From: Seminavis robusta
Taxonomy: Eukaryota; Bacillariophyta; Bacillariophyceae; Naviculales; Naviculaceae
NCBI GenBank assembly: GCA_903772945.1
Contig: CAICTM010001833.1
Coordinates: 1 to 21,787 of the forward strand
Length of the DNA: 21,787 nucleotides
Direction of reading: 5' to 3'
Positions 1 through 8,186 of this stretch are shown piece after piece. The notes below the pieces were generated by a model. The model had not been told where the DNA came from. It searched no databases and saw nothing but the letters and a program-made list of their open reading frames with translations. Positions within the stretch are counted from its first letter, which is position 1, and every line of letters begins with the position of its first letter. A program made the position numbers and the translations under genes.

Positions 1-433
1 AGATCTATCTGCAAATGAAACTGCGAGAAGCAGAGGATCGAAAGATCCTGGTATATGTATGCATATCGGAGCTCAGTTGTAGAGCTCACAATCTGAACGA
101 GAGAGAAAGAGAAAACGAAACGAATAGCCAGTCTACTAGACAGTAGAGCTGGAAGGATATTGATTAAATTAGAGAAATTGTGCGTTCAAGTTCACACCTT
201 TTCAATATGTATTCCCGAGGCTGATATCATTAGCGTTAACGTTGCTTGATTTTCTCTCTCGGTTATTGCTGGCTAACAACGATGATTCGATTCGATTCTT
301 GCCTTGGTTCCAACATTGGGAGAAGTCAACCTCAAGACGGTATGCGTTAGCGACGACAAGGCTCCCGTAAAGTGGACGGATTGGTGGCTATAGCTACCGG
401 TGGCTAGCTAGACTAAATGGTGTCCAATCATCA
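1..433. other. Non-coding left edge, no gene seen
   Basis: No convincing coding region lies here. The stretch is purine-rich around 100-125 and holds short GCTAGCTAG-like sequence near 400. It probably forms the upstream region of the gene at 811 or the end of a gene outside the window, and nothing more can be said from sequence alone. Confidence 0.4.
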
Positions 434-705
434 GGAGCGTTCCTCAATCGTGCATGACTTTAAATCCGACCCTAATTTAGGGTCGGTTTGGGGGAATCCG
501 TCCTTAAATATAGGGACGGTTTCGAAACCCGACCCTAAATCCAAACCCGTCCCTAAATTAGGGACGTTTTTTCAGAAACCGTCCCTATTTTTCAGAAAAC
601 GTCCCTATTTTTAGGGTCGGTTTCGAAACCCGACCCTAAAGGGAATCCGACCCTAAATCCGACCCTATTTTAGGGTCGGTTTCATGCACGATTGAGGAAC
701 GCTCC
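434..705. mobile_element. Fold-back / MITE-like element with 24-base terminal inverted repeats
   Basis: The left end (434-457) begins GGAGCGTTCCTCAATCGTGC and is the exact reverse complement of the right end (682-705), 24 of 24 bases. Between them the sequence is almost wholly built from near-palindromic units of the types CCGACCCTAA..TTAGGGTCGG and GTCCCTAA..TTAGGGAC, for example at 466-486, so either strand could fold into many nested hairpins. No transposase is encoded; a 65-residue frame at 417-614 simply reads through the repeat. If the ends are drawn one base inward, the flanks read CAG on both sides (432-434 and 705-707), a possible 3-base target duplication. The element ends 105 bases before the ATG of the next gene, so it may lie in its promoter or leader. 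The repeat structure is directly seen; that it is mobile is inferred. Confidence 0.75.
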
Positions 706-810
706 AGAAACCTGGGAGCGTCGTTTCGCGGCCAATGCTTTCGCCGTGGTGAAGGAGCGTGGATACTTAGAGTTCGCGTTTCGCGCAGAAGCCAAGATCC
801 AACACCGACG

Positions 811-1926
811 ATGAATATCCAAACCAAAAAGCAAACGGAGTTGATATTGTTGGCTACCGTAACTTGTTTGAAGATGACGATGTTTCTCTCTGCTCTGTCA
901 CTGTTCTCACTACTACTGTCATTGGTGATGGGAGCTCCAGCTGCAGTGCCAATGGAAACTCCAGTTCGAAATTGGGGACCTTCGTGGGCAGCCTCGTGTG
1001 CCCGTGGGACATCCATGGTGGTATCTTGTCGAGTAGTGGATAGCACTGACAAACACAAGAATGAGGACGAACACAGCAGTAGTGATGTCAGGAATAACGG
1101 CATTTTATTATTACTCCGATCGACCACACCTCCCACAGTGGCCACCAAGTTGCAATACCAGAAAGATTTGTTGTCGTCCAGCACAATCTCATGGACGGAA
1201 TTGCCCGCCGCCACATTATCTACCAGCAACTTTACGGACGTGTCACCCATGCGATTGGAGAAAAAACCTCTGGAAGAGTTCCGTTCCGTCATGGACGATT
1301 CTCACGGTTGTTTTTGGACTCCTTTTGGGGCGAGTGCACTGTGCGCCATGACGGGCCTTTCCTCGGATGTTACCCATCTCTGTCGCGTCGTCCAACGCCG
1401 CGTCCACACCCACCGTACCGACTATGATGTTTCGCCCATGGCAACGTCCTCCTTGACCCAAGCCATGTCTCGGACGGTCCGTGAATCCACCATGGCGGGA
1501 CGACCGTTTGGATTGCAAGCTTTGGTGGTGGGGAAACAACAGCATGCAAGTAGTAACAACAATCCACCACTCCACGTCTACTCGATCGATCCCAGTGGCG
1601 CCTGGCGGTGTTGGGGCAGTGGATGTACGGCCATTGGAAAATTAGCCGAATCCATTCGCCGACACTTGTATGGAGGACTCGTGGCCAGCAGTTCCAGCAA
1701 TCCAAACAATAATATTCATCCCCAAGTGGCCATGGAAATTGCCATGCAAGCCAGTGTCACGGCGTCGCAAGAAGCGTCCTTGAATCAAGACAATGATCAG
1801 TACGATGCCGTCTTGTTTTGGGTGGATGATGTGACGGGGGCATGTCAGGTGGCTACCGTTGATCCGCAATGGGTGCAGGATTGTCGGGACAGAGTGACCA
1901 AATCTTTGCTGGAGGAGCAGGTATGA
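811..1926 (+). CDS. Divergent 20S proteasome alpha-like protein with N-terminal signal-peptide-like segment
   Basis: This is an intronless frame of 371 residues. The C-terminal two thirds resembles proteasome alpha subunits. TGLSSDV near residue 181 matches the family's 'GL.aDa' strand-helix step. GRPFG near 230 and YSIDPSGAWRCW near 257-268 match the highly conserved RPFG...DPSG region, followed by GKLAESIR where alpha subunits have G.gaksvre. Alpha subunits are structural, so no catalytic Thr is expected. Two things are unusual. The N-terminal helix signature (YSPeGrl.QvEYA) is not seen, and the protein begins with a strongly hydrophobic stretch ending in LVMGAPAA near residue 43, like a signal peptide. 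ATGs at 874 and 880 would give a more compact signal sequence and are credible alternative starts. The family call is by motif and order only; targeting to the ER or a plastid-surrounding compartment is inferred. Confidence 0.72.
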   Translation: MNIQTKKQTELILLATVTCLKMTMFLSALSLFSLLLSLVMGAPAAVPMETPVRNWGPSWAASCARGTSMVVSCRVVDSTDKHKNEDEHSSSDVRNNGILLLLRSTTPPTVATKLQYQKDLLSSSTISWTELPAATLSTSNFTDVSPMRLEKKPLEEFRSVMDDSHGCFWTPFGASALCAMTGLSSDVTHLCRVVQRRVHTHRTDYDVSPMATSSLTQAMSRTVRESTMAGRPFGLQALVVGKQQHASSNNNPPLHVYSIDPSGAWRCWGSGCTAIGKLAESIRRHLYGGLVASSSSNPNNNIHPQVAMEIAMQASVTASQEASLNQDNDQYDAVLFWVDDVTGACQVATVDPQWVQDCRDRVTKSLLEEQV

Positions 1927-2347
1927 TCAAGTCAAGATGAAGGTAGGATCGAGATTTGCTAGACATGTGGTTTGACCGTCTAGCCAGATCGACAGACGCA
2001 GACCAAGTTGCTGTGTTTATCTGTCATGATGCCCAATTAATTCATCTGGAGGTCGTCGCCCCAGCCAATCATTGGAATGGAACGGGAGCGTTTGGTGGCA
2101 CAAGGGATAATGGCATTTCGTCATTGCCGCATTGAGCTACGAACGGACTTTGGCGGATCTAAATTGGGATTTTAACAATTAACTGGAACTTTTGATTGAT
2201 TATCCATTCTGATGATGATGATGATAAGGCATTGGATAATACTTGTTTTGGATGCTGGCATGCCACGGTACGTTGCTCCCTGTGCGGTGCACACTCTTCG
2301 AATGCAACACTGGCAATAAATAACCCCGGATGGATGACTTTTAATTC
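1927..2347. other. Intergenic region between convergent genes
   Basis: About 420 bases separate the stop codons of two convergent genes. A short (GAT)5 microsatellite lies at 2211-2225. No RNA gene or coding region was recognised. The stretch presumably holds both 3' untranslated regions. Confidence 0.4.
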
Positions 2348-3259
2348 TTAATACGCACTGGTGGTGGCTGATTTTGTTGTTGTCGTCTGGACGACTTGTC
2401 GCATATCCGAGGCGAGCATCTGCCACAATTGTAGATTGGTCGCCAAGAGTGACAGCTGTGCTTGCTGAAAATCATTCTTGTTATTGTTACTGTGGCTACC
2501 GCCAAATGCCAGAAGCGCCGATTCCTCCACAATGGCGCGAGACAACAAATCCTCCATGGCTTGCTGCTTGTGAGACAGTAACGTCTCACGGGCCTTGTGG
2601 ATTTTAGTCTCCAACACTCCAATCTCGGCTTCGACCTGCGTTAAGATGGGCGCATACGGTGTGGTTTTCCGCTGAACCGTCGTCTCGGAGGCACTGGCTC
2701 GTTTCTTCACCAGTCTTCCCACCAAGCCAAAACACTTTAATCCTGGTTCTGGCGGCTGCTGCGACAGGCGCAGAGGCGAGCTGCTGTGCGGCGAGAGTTT
2801 GGCTCGTTTGGCGGTTGGCGGAGAGGTAGATTCGTCGTGTTGCTCTTTCTGGAAGAGCAGTGCTTCTTGCTCGATGCGCTTCATGGAAGAAACATGCCGG
2901 AGCTGTTTCGTTAACCCTTCTCGTTCTTGGAGGAATTGATGTACCATCTTCCAAAATGCGGCATCCACTTCGTTGCCGCCATTATCATCTTCGCAATCCT
3001 TCTTGCCGCCGCCATTGGACGAAGAATGCAGAGACTGCAACAAGTGCAAATGAAAGGGGTGGAATGAGGGCGGTGACATGGCTGTGTGCGGGATGGCTGG
3101 ATTGGTGCCGGTGGTTGGCAACGATGGAGGATACATTCGTAGAAAAGCGTTGCTTGGAGGGAGATGTCTCGAGCACTCAAGTGCTTTATGCGTGCTGTCG
3201 GAAGGAAGTCCCGAGCTTGGAGGCAGGCACAGAACTTGATGCCAAACGCCCGCCAGCAT
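2348..3259 (-). CDS. Uncharacterised coiled-coil protein, possibly nuclear
   Basis: This is an open frame of 303 residues that I do not recognise. The first 60 residues are Pro/Ser-rich and not obviously conserved. A second ATG at 3079 (residue 61, MSPPSFHPFH) would give 243 residues and may be the true start. After it come a His/Leu-rich helix, an acidic segment and a charged helical stretch (FWKMVHQFLQEREGLTKQL). A basic patch, TAKRAKLSP, looks like a nuclear localisation signal. A clear heptad-like coiled coil follows (EAEIGVLETKIHKARETLLS and onward to about residue 250), then a Gln/Leu helix and a Thr-rich end. No enzyme motif is visible. It follows the first metalloprotease gene on the same strand, with a 565-base gap, and converges with the proteasome-like gene. 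Frame length and composition favour a real gene over chance. Confidence 0.55.
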   Translation of the reverse strand: MLAGVWHQVLCLPPSSGLPSDSTHKALECSRHLPPSNAFLRMYPPSLPTTGTNPAIPHTAMSPPSFHPFHLHLLQSLHSSSNGGGKKDCEDDNGGNEVDAAFWKMVHQFLQEREGLTKQLRHVSSMKRIEQEALLFQKEQHDESTSPPTAKRAKLSPHSSSPLRLSQQPPEPGLKCFGLVGRLVKKRASASETTVQRKTTPYAPILTQVEAEIGVLETKIHKARETLLSHKQQAMEDLLSRAIVEESALLAFGGSHSNNNKNDFQQAQLSLLATNLQLWQMLASDMRQVVQTTTTKSATTSAY

Positions 3260-3824
3260 TATTTGCGCCTTCCGTGCTTTTTGGCTTACACCCTTTCAAT
3301 GCATGACCTGCACGCCAATGACAGTCTGGATCCAAGTTGCATACCTGACAAGGCCAGCGGAGGGTCAAGCTTAAAGATAAACTGGACTATGGAACGACCT
3401 GGGGATATGGCAGGGCTCTGTGGGGTCTGGGGCTTGGATTTTGCGGATCAAAACGTTTGGGATTCAATTTGTGAGGTCTGCAGGAGCCACCAATGATTTG
3501 CATCACCCGGCTGAGGACGTTATGTGCAGTCTAACTAATTGTGGAAGCTACGGTACGCTACGTAGCTCAGGATTGGTGAGTGCCCACCGTACGGTAAGGA
3601 AAGCTGACTAGTGAACACGACTTCTCGCACTCTTGAACGAGGGAAGCTTTGTCGTGGTCGCAATCATACCTGCCGAGTTGTCTATGGTTTATCTATCTCC
3701 CATTGGCTTCGTCGTTTCATGCAATAACGCTACAGAGATCGAGCTATGTGTGAATTGTGGCAGGTCTGTTGCCCGTCTAAAGCAACGGTATGGAACAAAG
3801 GCGATTCGATGTCGAAAACATGAA
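3260..3824. other. Intergenic spacer
   Basis: About 565 bases lie between the start of the coiled-coil gene and the stop of metalloprotease copy 1, both on the minus strand. Only short overlapping frames occur, none with family-like sequence. The stretch presumably holds the 3' end of the protease transcript and the promoter of the coiled-coil gene. Confidence 0.35.
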
Positions 3825-6778
3825 CTATAGATTTGGTGTGGATTCCTGGTCGGTTGTGGTCTGGCCACTCGCCTCGCTGGAACTCTTCGTTTTGCTGACA
3901 AGGGATACATCCTCCGCAACGTTCTGCCCTGTCAGGGAGTCAAAGTTTGCCAGATACACTGGAGACGACGAGGGCTTCGTGGCGACTGCTATTGACGGCT
4001 TGAGACCATTGAACGAAGGTAAATATGCTGGCGGTCGCGGAATGGTTGGCAGGTATGGGCGAGAGGATGGAATTTGGACATAGTCAAACATTTCCAAGTA
4101 GGAATCCGATGGAGTCGGCTTGGTTGGACCCCCGGACGGGTGTAAGGTAGGGGATATCGCACTTGTTGTTGGTTCGCTGGGCCCGGGGGTCGTCTCTGTA
4201 CTGGAAGGCACAAAAGAAGGACTGAAAGAAACAAAAGGGGGAACATTGGGGAATTCCAAAGTGGGAAAGAGCAATGGTTCCATCATGGTCGGCTCCAAAG
4301 TCGGGCTTTCTGTTGGATTGTTCGTATAAATGCTTGGAAGGAGTGTTGGGTTTGCTGTCGGTTTATCAGTGTTTACAATGGGGGATATTGATGGCGCCAC
4401 TGTTTGCATTTTGGACGGCGTCTTGGTGGGGATGCCGGTTGGAGCTGTCGTGGGTGAGACAGTTGGTGCTACTGTGGGCAAGGCTGTTGGAGCTTTGTTT
4501 GGTTGTGCTGTTGGTTGTGCTGTTGGTTGTGCTGTTGTTGGTGATAATGTTGGTGCTTTGTTTGGTTGTGCTGTTGGGGATGCTGTTGGGGATGATGTTG
4601 TGGTGATGGTGGGTGATATTGTTGGGGGTTTGGTTGGTGAAGATGTAGGTGTTTTTGTTGGGGAGCTGGTTGGACTTTTTGTTGGGGACTTGGTTGGAGT
4701 TTTGGTTGGATTTTCTGTTGGGGTGTTGGTCGGTGGTGAGGTTGGTGATGAGGTCGGTGCTGCAGTTGGTTGTTCAGTGATTGATTCTGCGCTGCCTCCG
4801 CCAAGTCCACCCACTTGAAATGTGACATCTGTACCAGTTTGGGAGAGGACTTTGATTGAAATCCCACTCTCAGAAATAAATCCACCCTGGTAGCTGTCAG
4901 TGTTGGGGTAAACTGAGCCTCCCTTTCCTGGGCCCAGTGTGTCTCCAGGCATCCACATGTCACCAGCATCTCCACTGTTCTCTCCCTGTTCGAGATCATA
5001 ATTGCCATCCTTTTGAAGCACTGCAACCTGATAGTGATTTCCATTTTGCGGCCAGCCAGGTTGACCTGGATATCCCCGGTTCTTTTGCAGTGGCGCCGCA
5101 TCATCAATATTGTAAATAACAAGACCAGCTCCCCAAATGTGGATGTCAAACAACAGTGGCTGCCTATTCTCAATCAACAAATATTCTGATTGAGATCCAA
5201 AATCATTGAGATTGATCCTATATGCTTCATCTGATAATTCTGCAGCCTTCAAGTTGTACATGCCATCACTGGTGATTTCTACTGGTTCTAGCCAATCTGC
5301 CAGCACCTTGCTCCAAGGGGATAGATGACCAGGATTATTTGCATCATCAGCTGGACCTATAGAGGTTGATAGCATGTGTCAGGAAACAGCAAGACACAGA
5401 ACGAAAATCGGGCACCAATTCCATACCATATCTTTTGCCAAACAAGAACAGTAAGGAAGGAGTTAGAGCCAGTTCATAGATACAATGGAGTTGGCAGGCA
5501 ACACAAACTTAACGGAAAAGCCATGATGTCAAAGGCACCAACACCTGATGCAGCCAAAGCATCAACACCATCATAGAGATCCTCAAGTCCTGAAGAAATA
5601 TAGACAGGTTGGGAACCATGGTATTCTCACTTTAGCCACTAAACATCAAACAAGACCAATATACCTAGAGTGTGCATGTACTGTGGGTATGAGGGAAAAG
5701 CAGATGATGAGGGATTTTTCCGTGCATTGATTTCTTCCCCCATTGGGGTGCACCGCCTACCTCATGTGCTGTCAAGCCAATTTTTGCTGGCACTGTCCCA
5801 CACTCAGCATCGAACGCTGAGGACACTGTGTATGTATTGAGTCGAATTTTCCTGTCTGCTGAGAACCAGGAATCCCTCCTCCTTGAAGCACTGAAAGCTG
5901 AAGGAACACAATGACAAATGTCAGTGAGATACCAACACTAATCCTCCATAGCCTCACTCAATCTCCGAAGATCAAACCTACCGTGAGCCCAGATTCTGTT
6001 CTCATAGGTTGCATCATAACAGTCTGTTTCAAAAGTCTCTGCTCCGTAGCCACTGTGCATGATGACAAATGAATCAATTTCTCCATTGCCATCTGCATCA
6101 AACTTGCTCCAGTCCCAACCCGGTCTTGCATCTAGCTCACTAAGGATTGGCCATGCGATCTGCTGTGATTCTGGCACAATCCCTCTTCTTCCCATGGAAT
6201 AGTACAGTTCTGTGTTGTCTGTTGTTTGCCAGTCAATGACTGTGGGTTCAATATCATAGCGCCCCTGTGAATTGGCTCGGAACCAATCTCTCATGTTGAC
6301 GAGCCAAAACGTTCGGATGTCCCGAACAGGGATCATATCCCTGTCAGTGTGATCTGTGAATCTTGCCAAAACAACAAGGACCTTGAAACAAAAAGTTAGT
6401 TATGCATCTTTGTCAAACTCTTTGTGGTACGTATGAACAGATACAGCGATGTACCAGTGGACCTACATTAATCTTTCCCAGCTTTGGGCTCAATCTCACT
6501 TGTTGTTGGATTCTTCTGTGAGACTGCACATGCTGTCCCATAGCTTCATCATGGTCAATACATTCTTCTTCTGACAGAAAGCGGCACATTTCTGGATGCA
6601 TATGCTGGGGGGTGTAGTTGAAGTGTAGATTAAGACGCTGTCGAAACTCATGGAGGGACTCGAATGTGTTGGTGGAATTGGGGTGTGGCGGGATCCATGC
6701 CCAACCAAATCGCCATTTTGTTGTTGTTACTATTGTTATCCCCGCTATTTTTTGCACTAGGGATCTAAAACCGACCAT
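3825..6778 (-). CDS. M6-family metalloprotease, copy 1 (Pro/Thr-repeat tail)
   Basis: Seven exons rebuilt by comparison with the other two copies: 6467-6778, 5982-6381, 5761-5897, 5665-5680, 5514-5589, 5427-5431, 3825-5356. Every intron is GT-AG, the exons sum to 2478 bases, and the frame stays open for 825 residues. The N-terminal region (WIPPHP..., about 27-104) looks like a propeptide. The core starts at KINVLVVLARFTDHTD and includes an EF-hand-like loop (DADGNGEID). The zinc motif HEYMHTLGLED starts near residue 282, with DIMAFPYG after it. The core ends near residue 500 at VTFQVGGL. The tail is a long Pro-Thr-Ser repeat, probably O-glycosylated, followed by three YLxxF motifs and no membrane anchor. 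Its first 25 residues share nothing with copy 2 and are a poorer signal peptide, so an unseen upstream exon or a replaced start is possible. As an M6 (immune inhibitor A-like) peptidase it would be a secreted zinc endopeptidase; the substrate is unknown. Confidence 0.85.
4440..4780. repeat. Coding minisatellite for Pro-Thr-Ser repeats in copy 1 tail
   Basis: On the plus strand the sequence is built from GTTGG/GGTTGTGCTGTT-like units, with three near-perfect 12-base copies around 4500-4536. Read on the minus strand this encodes repeated SPTKSPT-, QPTAQPT- and APTxSPT-type units. Short unit length and local identity indicate expansion by slippage or unequal exchange. The plus-strand frame over it (Val-Gly repeats, 4330-4818) is its shadow. 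Confidence 0.8.
5427..5431 (-). other. Predicted 5-base microexon (ATATG), copy 1
   Basis: The bases ATATG lie between AAAAG and GTATGG. Including them restores the frame between exon 5 (ending in two bases of the Pro codon) and exon 7 (starting GTCCAGCT), giving AFPYGPADDANN, which aligns with AFPYGQDGNADY in copy 3. The acceptor of copy 1 (GGCAAAAG) is weaker than that of copy 2 (CTTTTGCAG). Confidence 0.55.
5665..5680 (-). other. 16-base microexon carrying part of the zinc motif, copy 1
   Basis: The exon encodes YMHTL plus the first base of a Gly codon and lies between CCCACAG and GTATAT. It joins LTAHE of exon 3 to GLEDLYD of exon 5 to complete HEYMHTLGLED. The same exon, of the same length and phase, is present in copies 2 and 3. 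Confidence 0.85.
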
Positions 6779-6810
6779 GGGTTCATCCTGTCGTTATGGG
6801 CAGATTAGAT

Positions 6811-6830
6811 TCGACTCGACTCGACTCGAC
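6811..6830. repeat. Pentanucleotide repeat (TCGAC)4
   Basis: Four perfect copies of TCGAC followed by TC, lying 33 bases upstream of the copy 1 ATG on the minus strand. It is a short simple repeat, possibly in the 5' untranslated region. Confidence 0.9.
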
Positions 6831-7765
6831 TCACATCAACGATCAGCATGGTCAAAGCAAGCAAAAGAAGCAAGCTCGGGGTCGTTGCCCTGCCATGCGT
6901 TTGGTTGGAAGAAAATTCATTCTGTGGCTCACTTTCGGAAACGCAAGCCCTTTTTGGGGTTCACGTTGTTGTTCCGAAAAATGACAAAGCAACCGCTCTG
7001 TGAGTCTCTGTGACCTAATGATTTTTGACCGAAACAGCTTTTGGGAAAGCTTCTCTCTGACGGTCGCATCCTTCCTGTCGGATCGTTCCTACCGATAGCT
7101 GCTACATCAGCTTACATGGTTGCACTGGGTGGTGGGTGGTGGCGGTACCGGTTGGAGGAGGGAGCGCTCTCGTGCAAATAGCAACCAAAAGCAGCACAAC
7201 CAACCTGGAACTCCATGCGATAGCTCTAGGTTGCTGTTCTTTGGCTAATGTAGCTGTCAAGAAAGACGACCCCTTTTAACAGCTGTCTGTCTCTTCCATT
7301 TCAAGTAGCTATGGGTCCTGAAGTTTCCACTACCTGGTACCTGGTACCAGGAGACGACGACGAAAGCGGCCTTGGAGTAATACTGCTGGCTACTGGCCTG
7401 GCCCTCGCCGTGGCAGTCATGGCCAGCACGGGTGCTCACACCTAGATGGACTGCAACTCGACAGAATGCTGTCAAGAGCTTTTCCAGTTCGCCCAGACCG
7501 AGTGTGTCTCTTGGATCTTGGACGTGGCAATCTGCAGGGACCCCTTTTCCGGCCGTCGGTGGCTGTCTCCGTAGTATGGATCGTCCCGATAGCAATCTCC
7601 GGGTCTGCAATTCCGGAAGACGTGGACAGTAAACCACAAGTCAATCCTGAGCCCTGAGCGCAGGCACTTACTAGCTTGATTGTATGCCGCTGACAAAGTC
7701 TGCCTTGTTGCCTTTAAATTCCTTCGCGGTGCCTCCGTGCCCGACTGGTGACTGATGTGTGTAAT

Positions 7766-7796
7766 GCTGCAGGCTGCAGGCTGCAGGCTGCAGGCT
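7766..7796. repeat. Heptanucleotide repeat (GCTGCAG)4.4
   Basis: Four perfect copies of GCTGCAG plus GCT, lying about 390 bases upstream of the copy 2 ATG. Each unit contains a CTGCAG palindrome. Confidence 0.9.
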
Positions 7797-7911
7797 AGGT
7801 TCACGATGCACGGGGGACAACGCCTGCACTTTGACTGGTACGGTACCTTGCTTTATCTCACTAGCTAGCTAGATAATCAAGCCAGTTCTGCAAGCCGTCG
7901 CTTTCGACCTC

Positions 7912-7936
7912 CTACTAGCTAGCTAGCAGCTAGTAG
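7912..7936. repeat. Hairpin-forming inverted repeat
   Basis: CTACTAGCT and AGCTAGTAG form a perfect 9-base stem around the 7-base loop AGCTAGC. More GCTAGCTAG copies lie just upstream near 7861-7872. It sits about 250 bases before the copy 2 start codon. Function is unknown; it could be a dimeric protein-binding site or merely simple sequence. Confidence 0.6.
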
Positions 7937-8186
7937 CAAGATGCCACCGTGTCAGATGACCGTCGGCCGAGAAACTCATTTCTGCGAAAGATGGTACACG
8001 ACCGGGGTTCGACGGGGTGCTTGCTTACAAGATCGGACTCTCCAAGCAAAGTTTGAAAGATTTGGTGAAGCAACTTTGGTTCCGAGTGACAGTCGAGTCT
8101 TACCCACCCTTGCTCTGAAATCAAAAGAAACTTGCAGCTTGACGAACACAGGTCAGCGTTTGCAACTCACGTCCTGTCGATAGAAC

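Larger units (their letters stand above)
4953..6619 (-). repeat. Inverted-repeat arm A, nearly identical to 8331-10027
   Basis: This segment covers the end of exon 1 through the first part of exon 7 of copy 1, introns included. By eye its reverse complement matches 8331-10027 almost base for base in exons and closely in introns. Outside the named edges the paralogues differ markedly although both sides are still coding sequence. Edges were placed by eye and could shift by some tens of bases. Confidence 0.8.
6779..8186. promoter_or_regulatory. Divergent intergenic region between metalloprotease copies 1 and 2
   Basis: About 1.4 kb separates the two start codons. It is not part of the inverted duplication, so the two genes do not appear to share promoter sequence. 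It holds simple repeats (6811-6830 and 7766-7796), a 12-base palindrome CCTGGTACCAGG at 7340-7351 and a hairpin at 7912-7936. Small frames such as 7257-7637 on the minus strand show no family resemblance. A bidirectional promoter role is inferred from position only. Confidence 0.5.

Noticed and set aside
434-705. Interstitial telomere, because of many CCCTAA/TTAGGG hexamers
   Set aside because: The hexamers are not in tandem and alternate in orientation within palindromic units bounded by terminal inverted repeats.
636-1292. 218-residue minus-strand frame
   Set aside because: It is antisense to the proteasome-like gene and runs into the fold-back element; it has no family-like sequence.
4330-4818. 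Plus-strand Val-Gly repeat frame resembling a structural repeat protein
   Set aside because: It is the complement of the Pro-Thr-Ser repeat coding sequence of copy 1; its regular VGxxVG pattern follows from that repeat.
3825-6778. Copy 1 as a pseudogene, since no single frame spans it
   Set aside because: All breaks coincide with GT-AG introns at positions shared with the paralogues, and the joined frame is open with intact zinc motif.
7257-7637. 126-residue minus-strand frame between copies 1 and 2
   Set aside because: Composition is irregular, several overlapping frames of similar length exist on both strands, and no domain or signal is visible.
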